Below are positions 36,813-45,825 of a DNA stretch of 64,000 bases, piece after piece. Source of the DNA: Nitrososphaeraceae archaeon (GTDB lineage: Archaea > Thermoproteota > Nitrososphaeria > Nitrososphaerales > Nitrososphaeraceae); NCBI GenBank assembly GCA_016782225.1, contig JADDOW010000112.1, positions 52,058 through 116,057 on the forward strand, read 5' to 3'. A program made the translations under genes and the position numbers. The notes under the pieces are model-generated. The model saw nothing but the letters and a program-made list of their open reading frames with translations, did no database searches and was not told the DNA's origin. Positions within the stretch are counted from its first letter, which is position 1; every line of letters starts with the position of its first letter.

Positions 36813-37001
36813 TTACTCGAAAAGCGCTCCTACGAACTTAAAAACAAAACCAATGCCACCAATAGCTCCAATTGCTAACAATACTAATCTGAGATGGGTC
36901 AAATAGTCGTCTTTGCTTGTTTTTTTGGCTAACTTTAAAGTCTGAAACATTACTATTATTTTTTTCTGAATTGTATTTGGTAGGGAAGATATCGATAACA
37001 A
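36813..37001 (-). CDS. secE: Protein translocase subunit SecE (Sec61 gamma)
   Basis: 62 residues. An amphipathic helix (about 15-33, TLKLAKKTSKDDYL) is followed by one membrane helix (about 36-60) with GAIGGIGFVFKFVG, the usual Sec61-gamma pattern. It clamps SecY in the membrane. In most archaea secE stands with nusG and L11; neither follows here. Confidence 0.85.
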   Translation of the reverse strand: MLSISSLPNTIQKKIIVMFQTLKLAKKTSKDDYLTHLRLVLLAIGAIGGIGFVFKFVGALFE

Positions 37002-37072
37002 ATGATTTCTATCCTTCTAAAGCTTAAAATATTATTTTAATATTTCTAATTTGGATCCATCTAAAGTAGAAT

Positions 37073-37546
37073 TCAAAAGGCATTTGTATTGGATTGAATC
37101 ATGTAAATAGGCTCCTTGTCTGTTCTTTGCATTTCTACGAATGTTTCAGTTGTTTGGATTCCTTCGATTTTTCCTATTCTCTCTATAACCACTTTGTGCA
37201 ATTCCTCTAGTGTTCTTGCATAAACTGTTAGTATTATATCAAAACGACCTGTAACCTCGATCAAAGAACGAACTTCGGGAATCTTTAGCAATTCTGTATG
37301 CATTGGTTCTTTTAGTTTTGGATCCCTGTTGATTCCAACTGTAGCTTTGATGTTGATTCCAAGTTGGGTCTCATTAATGATAACTGTAAATTTTTTAATG
37401 AGATCCCTTTTCACCAGTCTTTTTATTCTGCTGTATAACACAGAAGAGTTAATGTTTAGCTTTTTACTTAGTTGAGGAATTGAAATACTTGCATCTTTTG
37501 TTAATTCTGATAATATCTTCATATCTAGATCATCAAATCTCTGCAA
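37073..37546 (-). CDS. Lrp/AsnC family transcription regulator
   Basis: 157 residues, full-length. An N-terminal winged helix (about 3-60, with DLDMKILSELTKDASISIPQL) is followed by the RAM ligand-binding domain (about 70-145). It probably senses an amino acid or related metabolite as an octamer. The target is not shown by the context. It is transcribed away from the 167-aa gene. Confidence 0.9.
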   Translation of the reverse strand: MQRFDDLDMKILSELTKDASISIPQLSKKLNINSSVLYSRIKRLVKRDLIKKFTVIINETQLGINIKATVGINRDPKLKEPMHTELLKIPEVRSLIEVTGRFDIILTVYARTLEELHKVVIERIGKIEGIQTTETFVEMQRTDKEPIYMIQSNTNAF

Positions 37547-37690
37547 GTTTGATTCATTTTTATCATTCTTTGTTACATTAATAAATGTAATTAAATAATT
37601 TTATATAAAACAGTGAAAAATTAAAAAAAGTGAATTAACGGCTTTTGGTTTTTAGCAAATAATATATTATAAGCTTATTCTTTTTTTATT

Positions 37691-38194
37691 ATGTTTGGAT
37701 CAAAAATTCGCACCGGTGGTTTCATTTTTGCAGTGAGAAGAGATGAGATTTCAAATTTTATAATTATTGGGAGAATTATGGCAGAAGGCAACAACAAAAC
37801 ATATGATGTTAAAGGATCTTTTTTTAGGCCCATAGGATTAATTGAAAGGATAAAATCCGGTAAGGCCCAAGGCAAACCAGTAGAAGCACTTAACAATCCA
37901 AATCCAAACAACTGTATATTTTTGATTTTAGAGAAGGTTGATACAGGTATCTATAACGATAAAGTTGACTCAAAATACGATAAACTTTATCCCATAAATG
38001 AAAATCGATATTTTGTTTTGGACGGGTGGATTAAGGAGAGTTTTTCAGATCTTTTTAGCAGCTTTTTTAATTCGCCTACTCAAGAAGAGAGAATGGAGGC
38101 AAGAAATGTTTTAATCAACAAGATGAATTCGCTTATATCCCCTGAGTTAAAAGAGCATGTTTATGCAGTAGCGCGAAGCTCCAGAATTTTATAA
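37691..38194 (+). CDS. Hypothetical protein upstream of L12
   Basis: 167 residues, soluble, with no recognised domain. The first half is beta-rich, and the second half (about 118-165) is helical with an [11 protein letters not shown] helix. It lies 37 bp before rpl12 on the same strand and might be co-transcribed with it. Confidence 0.65.
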   Translation: MFGSKIRTGGFIFAVRRDEISNFIIIGRIMAEGNNKTYDVKGSFFRPIGLIERIKSGKAQGKPVEALNNPNPNNCIFLILEKVDTGIYNDKVDSKYDKLYPINENRYFVLDGWIKESFSDLFSSFFNSPTQEERMEARNVLINKMNSLISPELKEHVYAVARSSRIL

Positions 38195-38231
38195 AGTTTT
38201 ATATTATGGTAAAACCAAATTTTCATCTATC

Positions 38232-38540
38232 ATGGAATATGTATATGCTGCTTTACTATTGCATAAATTAAAGCAAGATATTAATGAAGATAATGTTAAA
38301 AATGTAATCAAAGCTGCTGGAGTTTCCCCCGATGATGTTAGGGTTAAATCTCTGGTTGCTGCTATAAGTGAAGTAAATATTGAGGATGCACTAAAAGCGG
38401 CCCCAATAGCTGCCGCCGCCGCACCAGCTGTCGCACCAGCTGCCTCAAACGCTGGAGCTGCTGCGGATAATGAAGACGAGAAAAAAGACGAGAAAAAAGA
38501 AGAGGAAGCCTTGGAAGGTTTGTCTTCTTTATTTGGTTAA
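38232..38540 (+). CDS. rpl12: Ribosomal protein L12 (P1), archaeal
   Basis: 102 residues. The N-terminal dimerisation helices [25 protein letters not shown]-type are followed by an Ala-rich hinge and the acidic tail ending LEGLSSLFG, which recruits translation factors. It forms the stalk with L10. It is on the plus strand, facing L10 and L1, instead of following them as in the usual archaeal operon. Confidence 0.97.
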   Translation: MEYVYAALLLHKLKQDINEDNVKNVIKAAGVSPDDVRVKSLVAAISEVNIEDALKAAPIAAAAAPAVAPAASNAGAAADNEDEKKDEKKEEEALEGLSSLFG

Positions 38541-38716
38541 TTTTTATTACTTTCATTATATTATTTTAGATAAAATTCTTAAAATCCTCTAGTTTTAATA
38601 TTTATCTGAATTAAACAATGTTTTTCAAAATCTGTACCTGGGAGGATAATGTATTTATTTATTAAAGGATTTTGGAAAGGCTAATAAATAAACTATGATA
38701 AAAAAAAGAAAGTTAG

Positions 38717-39631
38717 TTAGCTATTAACTTTATAGCCCTTTGAATCAAGCTGTTGAGATAAGCTCGTGGCAAATAAATTGGCTTTTGATATCACTAATTC
38801 GGCAGTATCTGGAGATATGTATCCTGACTCGCTTGATAATGAAACGGCATGTTGTTTTGCTTTGATTAAAATAAGCGGCATTGTTTCTTTGCTAAAGTAT
38901 GCTGCTTCTACCGACAATGCCAAAGCTTCTTGGTAGGATCTCACTATGTCTTGAATATATTCTTCAATGACAATCTTGAGATCTTTTTCTTTAAATTCTA
39001 GGCCTTCTGATATTGCAAAATTAACCGCAATACCGGCCTCTATTGGTTTGATGTTTAGTTTGCTTAACAGGGCTGCTAATTTTTGTGAAATCACATCCCC
39101 AGGTTTTGCAACAACCGTGTCTTTTGATACCCAAATTGTACCTTGGTCTATTCTTGTTGGGACTTTGGATTCTTTGAATTCCGATAAAACCGGACCAGGG
39201 TTAATTCCTGTGTTTCCTGCAGGAATAACCAGTTCATTTGGAGCGATATCTCCCCCTTTAGCTGCTAAAAATATTTTATTTTTGTCAAATGTTAGGTTTA
39301 GTTTAAAGGGGCTTATGTTGGTGAACATTAAAGCGCATTGGCCTTCAAGCTCATGATTTAGAAATTCCAGTCCTTTGACGTCATCAAATATTTTCTCAAA
39401 AGATCTTTGGGCTACTTTATTCTTTATTGTTAGTATTTTGATATCGTTTCTGAATTTTTTCCTAATTGACATCAATTGTGCAGATCTGACCTTTGTCATC
39501 TTTGAGAGTGCAATTACATTGTATGATTTGGCCAAGTTTTGGAGGTCATCATATAATTTTACCTTTTTTTCCGGATAACTGGACCTGTTTAATTTATTTA
39601 TTGTGGGTGCTTCTGCTGTTGTTTGGCTCAT
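38717..39631 (-). CDS. rpl10: Ribosomal protein L10 (P0), archaeal, no acidic tail
   Basis: 304 residues. The rRNA-binding N-domain, the inserted domain (PAGNTGINPGPVLSEFKE) and the helical spine that binds L12 dimers are present. It ends SQQLDSKGYKVNS and lacks the charged linker and GLxxLFG-type tail that archaeal P0 usually shares with L12. Factor recruitment would then rest on L12 alone. Its start overlaps the end of rpl1 by 4 bp. Confidence 0.95.
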   Translation of the reverse strand: MSQTTAEAPTINKLNRSSYPEKKVKLYDDLQNLAKSYNVIALSKMTKVRSAQLMSIRKKFRNDIKILTIKNKVAQRSFEKIFDDVKGLEFLNHELEGQCALMFTNISPFKLNLTFDKNKIFLAAKGGDIAPNELVIPAGNTGINPGPVLSEFKESKVPTRIDQGTIWVSKDTVVAKPGDVISQKLAALLSKLNIKPIEAGIAVNFAISEGLEFKEKDLKIVIEEYIQDIVRSYQEALALSVEAAYFSKETMPLILIKAKQHAVSLSSESGYISPDTAELVISKANLFATSLSQQLDSKGYKVNS

Positions 39632-40302
39632 GCACTTTCACTTTTTGTTTGTTTGTTTAAACTGTTCATTTTGATGGCTTTTCCCATTGTAAACTTTATT
39701 ATTGTGTTTCTGAGATTTTTATCGCCCTGTGGAAGTCTTTTTTCTACCGCTGAAATAACTGCGTTAGCATTTGCTGCTATCTGTTCATCAGTTAAATCCT
39801 CGTCACCTATTTTGGTTGACATGTTCAATTGGTTTTTTGAACGAATTCTTGTAGAGGATCTTAACCTTGTGGCTATTGTTTCAATTGGGGCACCATATGG
39901 TAGTGGTGTGGGCATTTTACCTTTAGGACCTAAAAATTGGCCTAAGGCACGACCTACTGATGACATTAAACTTGCATCTGCAAGGAAAAAATCATGGGCA
40001 CGCACTATTTTCCTTGCATCTCTTTTATTTGATCCTAGCCTATCAAGTGTGTCGGGCTCCAATACTGTTTCAACACCTGCCCTTTTAGCTCTCAGACCCA
40101 TATCACCACCTCCCAAAACACATAATGAGGCTCCTTCCTTTGTGGGGTTTGGCAATACCACTATTTCGTTTAAACTAAACCCCTTTTTGACGTCAATATC
40201 CTTTAACACCAATGTTATTTCTGCCGATTGAGTAAACTTCTTTTTTGGGGTGGTTTCCCTAGCTTTTTTAATAAGTGTACTTAACTGATCATTATTAACC
40301 AT
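39628..40302 (-). CDS. rpl1: Ribosomal protein L1
   Basis: 224 residues from the ATG at 40302. Family signs: KKKFTQSAEITLVLKDIDVKKG, VEPDTLDRLGSNKRDARKIV, and FLADASLMSSVGRALGQFLGPKGKMP, the L1 signature. The frame is open 22 codons further to 40368, but that stretch is hydrophobic and not L1-like, so MVNNDQLSTL is the natural start. It heads rpl1-rpl10; L11 is absent. Confidence 0.95.
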   Translation of the reverse strand: MVNNDQLSTLIKKARETTPKKKFTQSAEITLVLKDIDVKKGFSLNEIVVLPNPTKEGASLCVLGGGDMGLRAKRAGVETVLEPDTLDRLGSNKRDARKIVRAHDFFLADASLMSSVGRALGQFLGPKGKMPTPLPYGAPIETIATRLRSSTRIRSKNQLNMSTKIGDEDLTDEQIAANANAVISAVEKRLPQGDKNLRNTIIKFTMGKAIKMNSLNKQTKSESA

Positions 40303-40653
40303 GATTATATACAATAAACCTAGTAATAGCCATTTAAAATCGTTTTTACAGGCAATAAAATACAACAATATAATTTATGATAAAATGGAAAAGAAGGAAA
40401 AAGTGTTTATTTTGTTTTGTAGTTTTGTCAAGAATTGAATTTAGTTGTTATGATGTTGCCTTAATCGGCGTATCTCAAATCAACTACCTACATTTTTGAT
40501 TTGCCTATGATGCAATAAAGATTATTTATATGGTATCAAGATTTTATAGTCAATGAATATGTTTATAGCCAAATTTTTTTTTGCTGATAATTGTGCTGTG
40601 GATTAGGCTTTTACATTAAAAAATAATGGTAATCAGATTTTTTTGTTGTGCTA
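40303..40653. other. Intergenic region upstream of rpl1
   Basis: About 350 bp with no gene that I can support. It must hold the rpl1-rpl10 promoter on the minus strand and the 3' end of the binding-protein gene. Confidence 0.3.
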
Positions 40654-41853
40654 TTAGCTCACAATGTCTGCTAATGCGTCTCCAGATGCAGCAGGGTTTG
40701 ATGCATTGTTGTTGTTTATGATGGTGCCCCCAATAGGATCGAGTCCTCTTTCTACTAGAACTTTATCTAACAGTGTCAAATCATAGATATTTGATAAATT
40801 TGGCCTTTCTTTTCCCTTCTCTATCAATCCAAGGTCATAGGCATCATTAGCATCTTTGATTAACGATAGTTTTATCGGATCATATGTAAATTCCAGCTTT
40901 GTCACTGCAGTTGCTAAAACATTTTCCGGTATTGTTTTTCCAGTCAGTTTCTTTAGTTGAACGTTAAATTCACTTATTGCCTTTTCTTTGTTATTGTTTA
41001 TTCTTAAAGTTTCATCTACATGGGCATCCAATAGCTTTTCTATTACGTCTGGGTTTTTCTTCAAATAGTCAGTTCTAACAATGATGTTTCCTGTAACGAA
41101 TTTCCCTTCAGGTGGCCATAAATCCCTCTCATCGACAAACACTTTACCATTTGCCTCGTTTATCAATCTGATGCCCCATGGTTCGGGAACCCATGCCCCA
41201 TCAATTTCTTTCTTTAACATGAGTGTGACTATGTCTGATGGTTTTACCGCAACCACTGTTACGTTTCCTCCATTTTCCACCGTATTGAATCCATTGTCAA
41301 TGATGTACTTTCTAAGCGATATGTCCTGTGTATTGCCCAGCTGCGGGGATGCAAACTTCTTTCCGCCCAAATCGTCAACCGATTCGATTCCTGCATCATT
41401 TCTCACAATAAATGATGCCCCACCGCTTGATGCCCCTGCTATGACTCTTACATCCTTCCCACCTGAAACTACATATCCATTGATTGCGGGATTGGGGCCG
41501 ATGTATGTGACATCGATCCTCTTTGCTAACAATGCCTCAATGGCTGATGGCCCTGCGTTGAAAACAAACGTTTCAACATTAGTGTTGTTCCCTAAACTCT
41601 TTTGATAGTCCCCGTTATTGAGCCCAATAACTGCCTGAGCGTGATTTATGTTTGGAAAATAGCCTATTCTTAAGGTACTTGTTTTTTCTGATGGGGTTTG
41701 CTGTGCGTTTACACCGTTAATTGGATAACTTGATAATATTGCAAAGGTTACAAAAATCGTGATAAGGATTGAAATGGATTTTGATTTCTGTATGTATTGA
41801 TTGTTGTGTTGTGATTTATATCTATTTTTTGACAGCGATATTTTGAATTTCAT
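40654..41853 (-). CDS. ABC transporter substrate-binding protein 1, nitrate/sulfonate/taurine type
   Basis: 399 residues. A long N-terminal signal (basic start, hydrophobic about 26-50) precedes a type II periplasmic-binding fold: LRIGYFPNINHAQAVIGL, FNAGPSAIEALLAKRIDVTYIGPNPAINGY, GASSGGASFIVR, and WVPEPWGIRL. This is the SsuA/TauA/NrtA (NMT1-like) family. The ligand may be a sulfonate, nitrate or related anion. Bases 41059-41436 are identical to a stretch of the next paralogue. It is last in a minus-strand set: regulator-like gene, permease, binding protein 2, binding protein 1. Confidence 0.92.
   Translation of the reverse strand: MKFKISLSKNRYKSQHNNQYIQKSKSISILITIFVTFAILSSYPINGVNAQQTPSEKTSTLRIGYFPNINHAQAVIGLNNGDYQKSLGNNTNVETFVFNAGPSAIEALLAKRIDVTYIGPNPAINGYVVSGGKDVRVIAGASSGGASFIVRNDAGIESVDDLGGKKFASPQLGNTQDISLRKYIIDNGFNTVENGGNVTVVAVKPSDIVTLMLKKEIDGAWVPEPWGIRLINEANGKVFVDERDLWPPEGKFVTGNIIVRTDYLKKNPDVIEKLLDAHVDETLRINNNKEKAISEFNVQLKKLTGKTIPENVLATAVTKLEFTYDPIKLSLIKDANDAYDLGLIEKGKERPNLSNIYDLTLLDKVLVERGLDPIGGTIINNNNASNPAASGDALADIVS
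41059..41436 (-). repeat. Copy A of a 378-bp identical tract in tandem binding-protein genes
   Basis: Compared base by base with 42503-42880, I found no difference, although the genes diverge strongly on both sides. The border mismatches are T/C at 41058/42502 and TGCT versus AGAT after 41436/42880. The constant offset is 1444 bp. Confidence 0.9.
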
Positions 41854-42091
41854 TTTTAAGACTTCTTTGTGGCAGTCATATAATATGGCTATTGAATATG
41901 CAAGTTATTCTATTGTTATGCGAATTATACCTATTCTTTATGGTTAACGGGTTTACAGCAATCTGGTGAACCAGATAGAAAATAAATTACACCTATTATC
42001 AGTTAATGTTTGGTTTTAGAAAAAACATAACTTTCAAAACAAACCAAAAAATAAATCATGAAAACAATGGATGAAACTTTATTTTACATTT

Positions 42092-43306
42092 TTATCGTAT
42101 TTCTCCAAGTCCTTTTTCTTGTAATACTTTGTTTAACAAAGTCAAATCATATATTCCGGTGATGTCTATCGCGTTATTTCCTTTTGTGTTCTTTAGGAAT
42201 CCTAATCTGTTTGCATCATCTGCTATTTTGAATAGTGATGCCTTTATCGGATCATATGTAAAGTCCATCTTTGTTAGTGCTTCTTTTAATTCATTTTCGG
42301 GTATTGTTTTTCCAGTGACTTGTCTTAAACCATCGTTAAATGCATTAACCACTTCCGCACTGCTGCTAATATTGTTGTCGTCGTTAAAATTCGTCTCTTT
42401 TGATGTATTGTTTTCATTATTTATTTCACTTAATTTCTCATTAATCCATAGCGTTTGGTTTACATGGGCCTCCAATAGCTTTTCTATTACGTCTGGGTTT
42501 TCCTTCAAATAGTCAGTTCTAACAATGATGTTTCCTGTAACGAATTTCCCTTCAGGTGGCCATAAATCCCTCTCATCGACAAACACTTTACCATTTGCCT
42601 CGTTTATCAATCTGATGCCCCATGGTTCGGGAACCCATGCCCCATCAATTTCTTTCTTTAACATGAGTGTGACTATGTCTGATGGTTTTACCGCAACCAC
42701 TGTTACGTTTCCTCCATTTTCCACCGTATTGAATCCATTGTCAATGATGTACTTTCTAAGCGATATGTCCTGTGTATTGCCCAGCTGCGGGGATGCAAAC
42801 TTCTTTCCGCCCAAATCGTCAACCGATTCGATTCCTGCATCATTTCTCACAATAAATGATGCCCCACCGCTTGATGCCCCAGATACTATTCGCAGTCCTT
42901 CATTGCTTGATGCAATAAATCCGCTAATTGCAGGATTTGGACCGACATATGCAGCATCTATTTGACCTCCAAATAATGCCTCTATTGCTGATGGTCCGGC
43001 GCTAAATACAAATTCATTTATCCCTATTTTACTTTGATCTGTGCTGCTGCTGCTGCTGCTGCTGTTAATGCTCTCGAAAACCTTAAGAAACTCCCCGTTT
43101 TTTAACCCTATTATGGCTTGGGCATGATTTACATTGGGAAAATACCCTAATCGCAATGTTTTTGATTCGGGTGTATCGTTGTTTGTAATCCTGGTAATGC
43201 TGTTTGTATTAATTGAAAATAATCCGTGGTTATCTGATTGTGAAGATGCTATTACTGCTATGATTATTCCGAATGAGACTGTAAATTTTGTTTTTGTATT
43301 CACCAA
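42092..43306 (-). CDS. ABC transporter substrate-binding protein 2, nitrate/sulfonate/taurine type
   Basis: 404 residues, paralogue of binding protein 1 with the same domains: signal segment (about 8-22), LRLGYFPNVNHAQAIIGL, SAGPSAIEALFGGQIDAAYVGPNPAISG, and the shared core. It differs by a Ser-rich insertion after residue 70 (seven Ser in a row from a trinucleotide repeat) and by an extra Asn-rich insertion near 305-325. Both look like low-complexity surface loops. The two genes may bind different ligands through the same permease, given the divergence outside the shared tract. Confidence 0.92.
   Translation of the reverse strand: MVNTKTKFTVSFGIIIAVIASSQSDNHGLFSINTNSITRITNNDTPESKTLRLGYFPNVNHAQAIIGLKNGEFLKVFESINSSSSSSSTDQSKIGINEFVFSAGPSAIEALFGGQIDAAYVGPNPAISGFIASSNEGLRIVSGASSGGASFIVRNDAGIESVDDLGGKKFASPQLGNTQDISLRKYIIDNGFNTVENGGNVTVVAVKPSDIVTLMLKKEIDGAWVPEPWGIRLINEANGKVFVDERDLWPPEGKFVTGNIIVRTDYLKENPDVIEKLLEAHVNQTLWINEKLSEINNENNTSKETNFNDDNNISSSAEVVNAFNDGLRQVTGKTIPENELKEALTKMDFTYDPIKASLFKIADDANRLGFLKNTKGNNAIDITGIYDLTLLNKVLQEKGLGEIR
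42503..42880 (-). repeat. Copy B of the 378-bp identical tract
   Basis: Partner of 41059-41436 in the neighbouring paralogue, in the same orientation and at a distance of 1444 bp. It encodes the central hinge and part of lobe 2, from SSGGASF to the segment before NPDVIEKLL. Confidence 0.9.
43041..43064. repeat. CTG/CAG trinucleotide microsatellite in binding protein 2
   Basis: About seven TGC/CTG units in a row, which encode the poly-Ser run near residue 75 on the minus strand. It is in frame, so length changes would only alter the loop length. Confidence 0.7.
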
Positions 43307-43751
43307 CTATTTTTTAATGTGTGCAATGTATTAGCAATTAGAAATAGGCAAAAAATGTAATATATGTGTGAATATTTCCTACTTTGTTACCCTTTTGATT
43401 TTGGAGTTTCGATATGTTGTTGTAATGTTGTGCGGAATGTGCTGTTGTGAATTTCATCTGATGGTATTTTGCGCATTATGTTGACAGAAGGAAAACAAAT
43501 GCTATCTTAGTTATTGTTATTTATGTCCACAAATGAGATTTTTTTAATCTTCCACGGTACTATGTAGAACATCACACACATGCTTTTGAGAACTACGATA
43601 GGATTATCCATTGATGGCATTATGTTATGGACCTGATTGTAAAATATACTATCAATCCAAAAATAGCAAGTTCAAGAAATGTGTATATTATCCATTTACT
43701 GTTTGAGATTGGAAAACCAAAAAATACCTGATAACTATTTTATTGCTTGAC
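43307..43751. other. Intergenic region between permease and binding protein 2
   Basis: About 445 bp without a supported gene. The gap is long for an operon, so the binding-protein genes may have their own promoter here. Confidence 0.3.
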
Positions 43752-44672
43752 TTATGTATTTTCTTGTTCTTGCTTTAATCCCCATTTTTCTCTTACCTTG
43801 TCCTCTAATTTCATGAATAACATCCTGTCAAATAACATGCCTAATGCAAAGATAGTGATCATTGACGCTATAATCTGATTCATTGCCTGAAACTCTCTTC
43901 CAATTAGTAATATGTGGCCTATACCTATCGACGCGGCCATTAGTATTTCAGCCCCAATTAGTGCATGCCACGCAAAAGACCATGCTTGTTTGATTCCGGT
44001 TATCAAAGCGGGAGTGGCAGCGGGAATCATGAGATACCGAAATAAATGAATTCCTTTGGCGCCCATGTTTTTTGCTGCTCGGATATAGATTGTCGGTATG
44101 TTGCGCATCCCACTGTATGTTGACATCATTACTGAAAACACAGAACTCATTACAACAACAAACAATATTCCAGCATCATTCAGGCCTATCAGTAGGATTG
44201 CAAAAGGAACCCATGCTACGCTTGGAAATGACTGTAGCCCTATAGCAAAAGAGCCCATGGTCTTTCCAAAACCTGTAAATTTTACCATTGCAAGACCAAT
44301 TGCTACACCTAATGCTATGGATATGAAAAAACCAATTGTTAGCCTATACAAAGTCATTGCTATACTTGTTATGAGCATATTATTTTGTAGTAATTCATAA
44401 AATGACTCTGCAACCATTAATGGGGATGGCAATGATATCTTTGGCCATATTCCTAAAACGTAAATTAGCTGCCAAATGCCTATAAACGCCATCAGGAATA
44501 ATGTTGTATTTGCTAATTCATCAAAGTTGATTTTTTTTTTATTGGCAAAAATAAAGTGATGCTTTCTGCTTTTTTCTACTGTGGTTGATTCTACATCTTG
44601 TAGATGTTTTATTTTTATTTCTTTATTTTTGTCTTCCTTTGTGTTTGTGTTGTCTTTGGATGAATTGCGCAC
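43752..44672 (-). CDS. ABC transporter permease, nitrate/sulfonate/taurine type
   Basis: 306 residues with six membrane helices after a charged cytosolic N-terminus of about 60 residues. The inner-membrane loop AAKNMGAKGIHLFRYLMIPAA contains the EAA-type motif contacting the ATPase. Best fit is SsuC/TauC. Its N-terminal extension is longer than usual. The gene lies 154 bp after the ComA-like HTH gene. The ATPase is not in this cluster; see 22220-23002. Confidence 0.93.
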   Translation of the reverse strand: MRNSSKDNTNTKEDKNKEIKIKHLQDVESTTVEKSRKHHFIFANKKKINFDELANTTLFLMAFIGIWQLIYVLGIWPKISLPSPLMVAESFYELLQNNMLITSIAMTLYRLTIGFFISIALGVAIGLAMVKFTGFGKTMGSFAIGLQSFPSVAWVPFAILLIGLNDAGILFVVVMSSVFSVMMSTYSGMRNIPTIYIRAAKNMGAKGIHLFRYLMIPAATPALITGIKQAWSFAWHALIGAEILMAASIGIGHILLIGREFQAMNQIIASMITIFALGMLFDRMLFMKLEDKVREKWGLKQEQENT

Positions 44673-44826
44673 AAAAATCTCTTTTTATAACTGGATGCCC
44701 GTATATCAATATTCTTCCTTTGTGTTTTTTAATCTTTTATTTCGTCTATCTTGTATAATTATAATTGTTCTATTTTTTCATAATGACTTTTCGGCATAAA
44801 ATGATAATGCCGAAGAAAGGGGTAGA

Positions 44827-45825
44827 TTATACCCATTCGTCTTTAACCAGATTGTAAACCTTTTTTCTGGTGTCATCAAGACTGTTTTTTTCTATTATTA
44901 GCCCCTGGTTTCTCAATTCTTCAACCGATGCCTGAACTGTTCTCCTTGGGAGATTAGTCATGTAAATCAACTCGCTTTGTTCTATTGGATGCTTGTTGCG
45001 AATTATGTAGTAGATGAATTTTGTTGCCGGACTCCCCTCGGGTCCTTTTTTTACTGGATTTATGCTAAAGCTTGCTTTTGAAAGAAACCCTCTTCTTTGA
45101 GATTCAATGGATGCCACGTTTTCTAGTTTTACCTCTCCTAAGTTTACCCTCTGGCCAAATTCAGCTATCAATACAGCCTGCTGGATTTCAAGTGGTGCTT
45201 CAAAAATTATGTTGTTTGGCGGGATTTTGGATGTAATGGCTGACAAAAGATTCCACTTTACGTCCCCTTTTTCATCATAAAGCCCAACACTGTAACCTAG
45301 ATTTGCCTCCAGTATTATCTTCTCCCGTTGGTTTATCTCCAATGCCTCGTTTGCCCTTTTTATGGTCTCATCCACTGTTAACTGCCTTCTTGGATCCTTT
45401 CTGCCTATTTTCCATTGGTGTCTCAAATATTGCGACTCTATTATTTTTGTAATCTTCTTCTTTTCATCAAAAGAAAGGTGTATGTTATTTTCACTAATTT
45501 CTATAATGTCAAATCCAGATATTTTGGATTCCTCAACGAATTTTTCGAAAACGTTTTCTCTCAAAGCGTATTCTGTGAGAGTGCTGCCTGTTGAAACCAA
45601 AACGTTGTTTTCATGATAGAAATTTATCCTTTTTATTAGATGGTTATCTGATATTAAAAGAGGGTAAGCACCATAGATTTTCACCATATCCACGAAAGGG
45701 GAGATGATTTCAAAGTTTTCCCTATCAAACCCTTGGAATTTATCTATTATGTAGGTAATTCCTTCGTGTCTTGGCTTTTTGTGGTCAACCCTATTCTCGA
45801 TTAGACTATCTAACATAATATACAT
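44827..45825 (-). CDS. Phosphosulfolactate synthase-like domain fused to a winged helix
   Basis: 332 residues. Residues about 20-250 follow the ComA family: FVDMVKIYGAYPLL (44-57), STGSTLTEYAL (78-88), GFDIIEIS (104-111), GRKDPRRQLT (141-150), VGLYDEKGDVK (180-190), and NNIIFEAPLEIQQAVLI (204-220). ComA makes phosphosulfolactate from PEP and sulfite for coenzyme M. Residues 263-332 are a winged-helix DNA-binding domain with SELIYMTNLPRRTVQASVEELRNQG-like helix-turn-helix. Residues that bind PEP in enzymatic ComA (FGWG, the GRESGKG loop) are not kept. I infer a ligand-sensing regulator of the adjacent sulfonate-type importer. ATG at 45816 (M4) is an alternative start. Confidence 0.8.
   Translation of the reverse strand: MYIMLDSLIENRVDHKKPRHEGITYIIDKFQGFDRENFEIISPFVDMVKIYGAYPLLISDNHLIKRINFYHENNVLVSTGSTLTEYALRENVFEKFVEESKISGFDIIEISENNIHLSFDEKKKITKIIESQYLRHQWKIGRKDPRRQLTVDETIKRANEALEINQREKIILEANLGYSVGLYDEKGDVKWNLLSAITSKIPPNNIIFEAPLEIQQAVLIAEFGQRVNLGEVKLENVASIESQRRGFLSKASFSINPVKKGPEGSPATKFIYYIIRNKHPIEQSELIYMTNLPRRTVQASVEELRNQGLIIEKNSLDDTRKKVYNLVKDEWV

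Noticed and set aside
40303-40368. N-terminal extension of ribosomal protein L1
   Set aside because: Hydrophobic and unlike L1; the internal ATG at 40302 gives the normal start.
41081-42965. Plus-strand frames of 174 and 146 codons with identical segments
   Set aside because: Antisense to the two binding-protein genes; their identity merely reflects the 378-bp shared tract.
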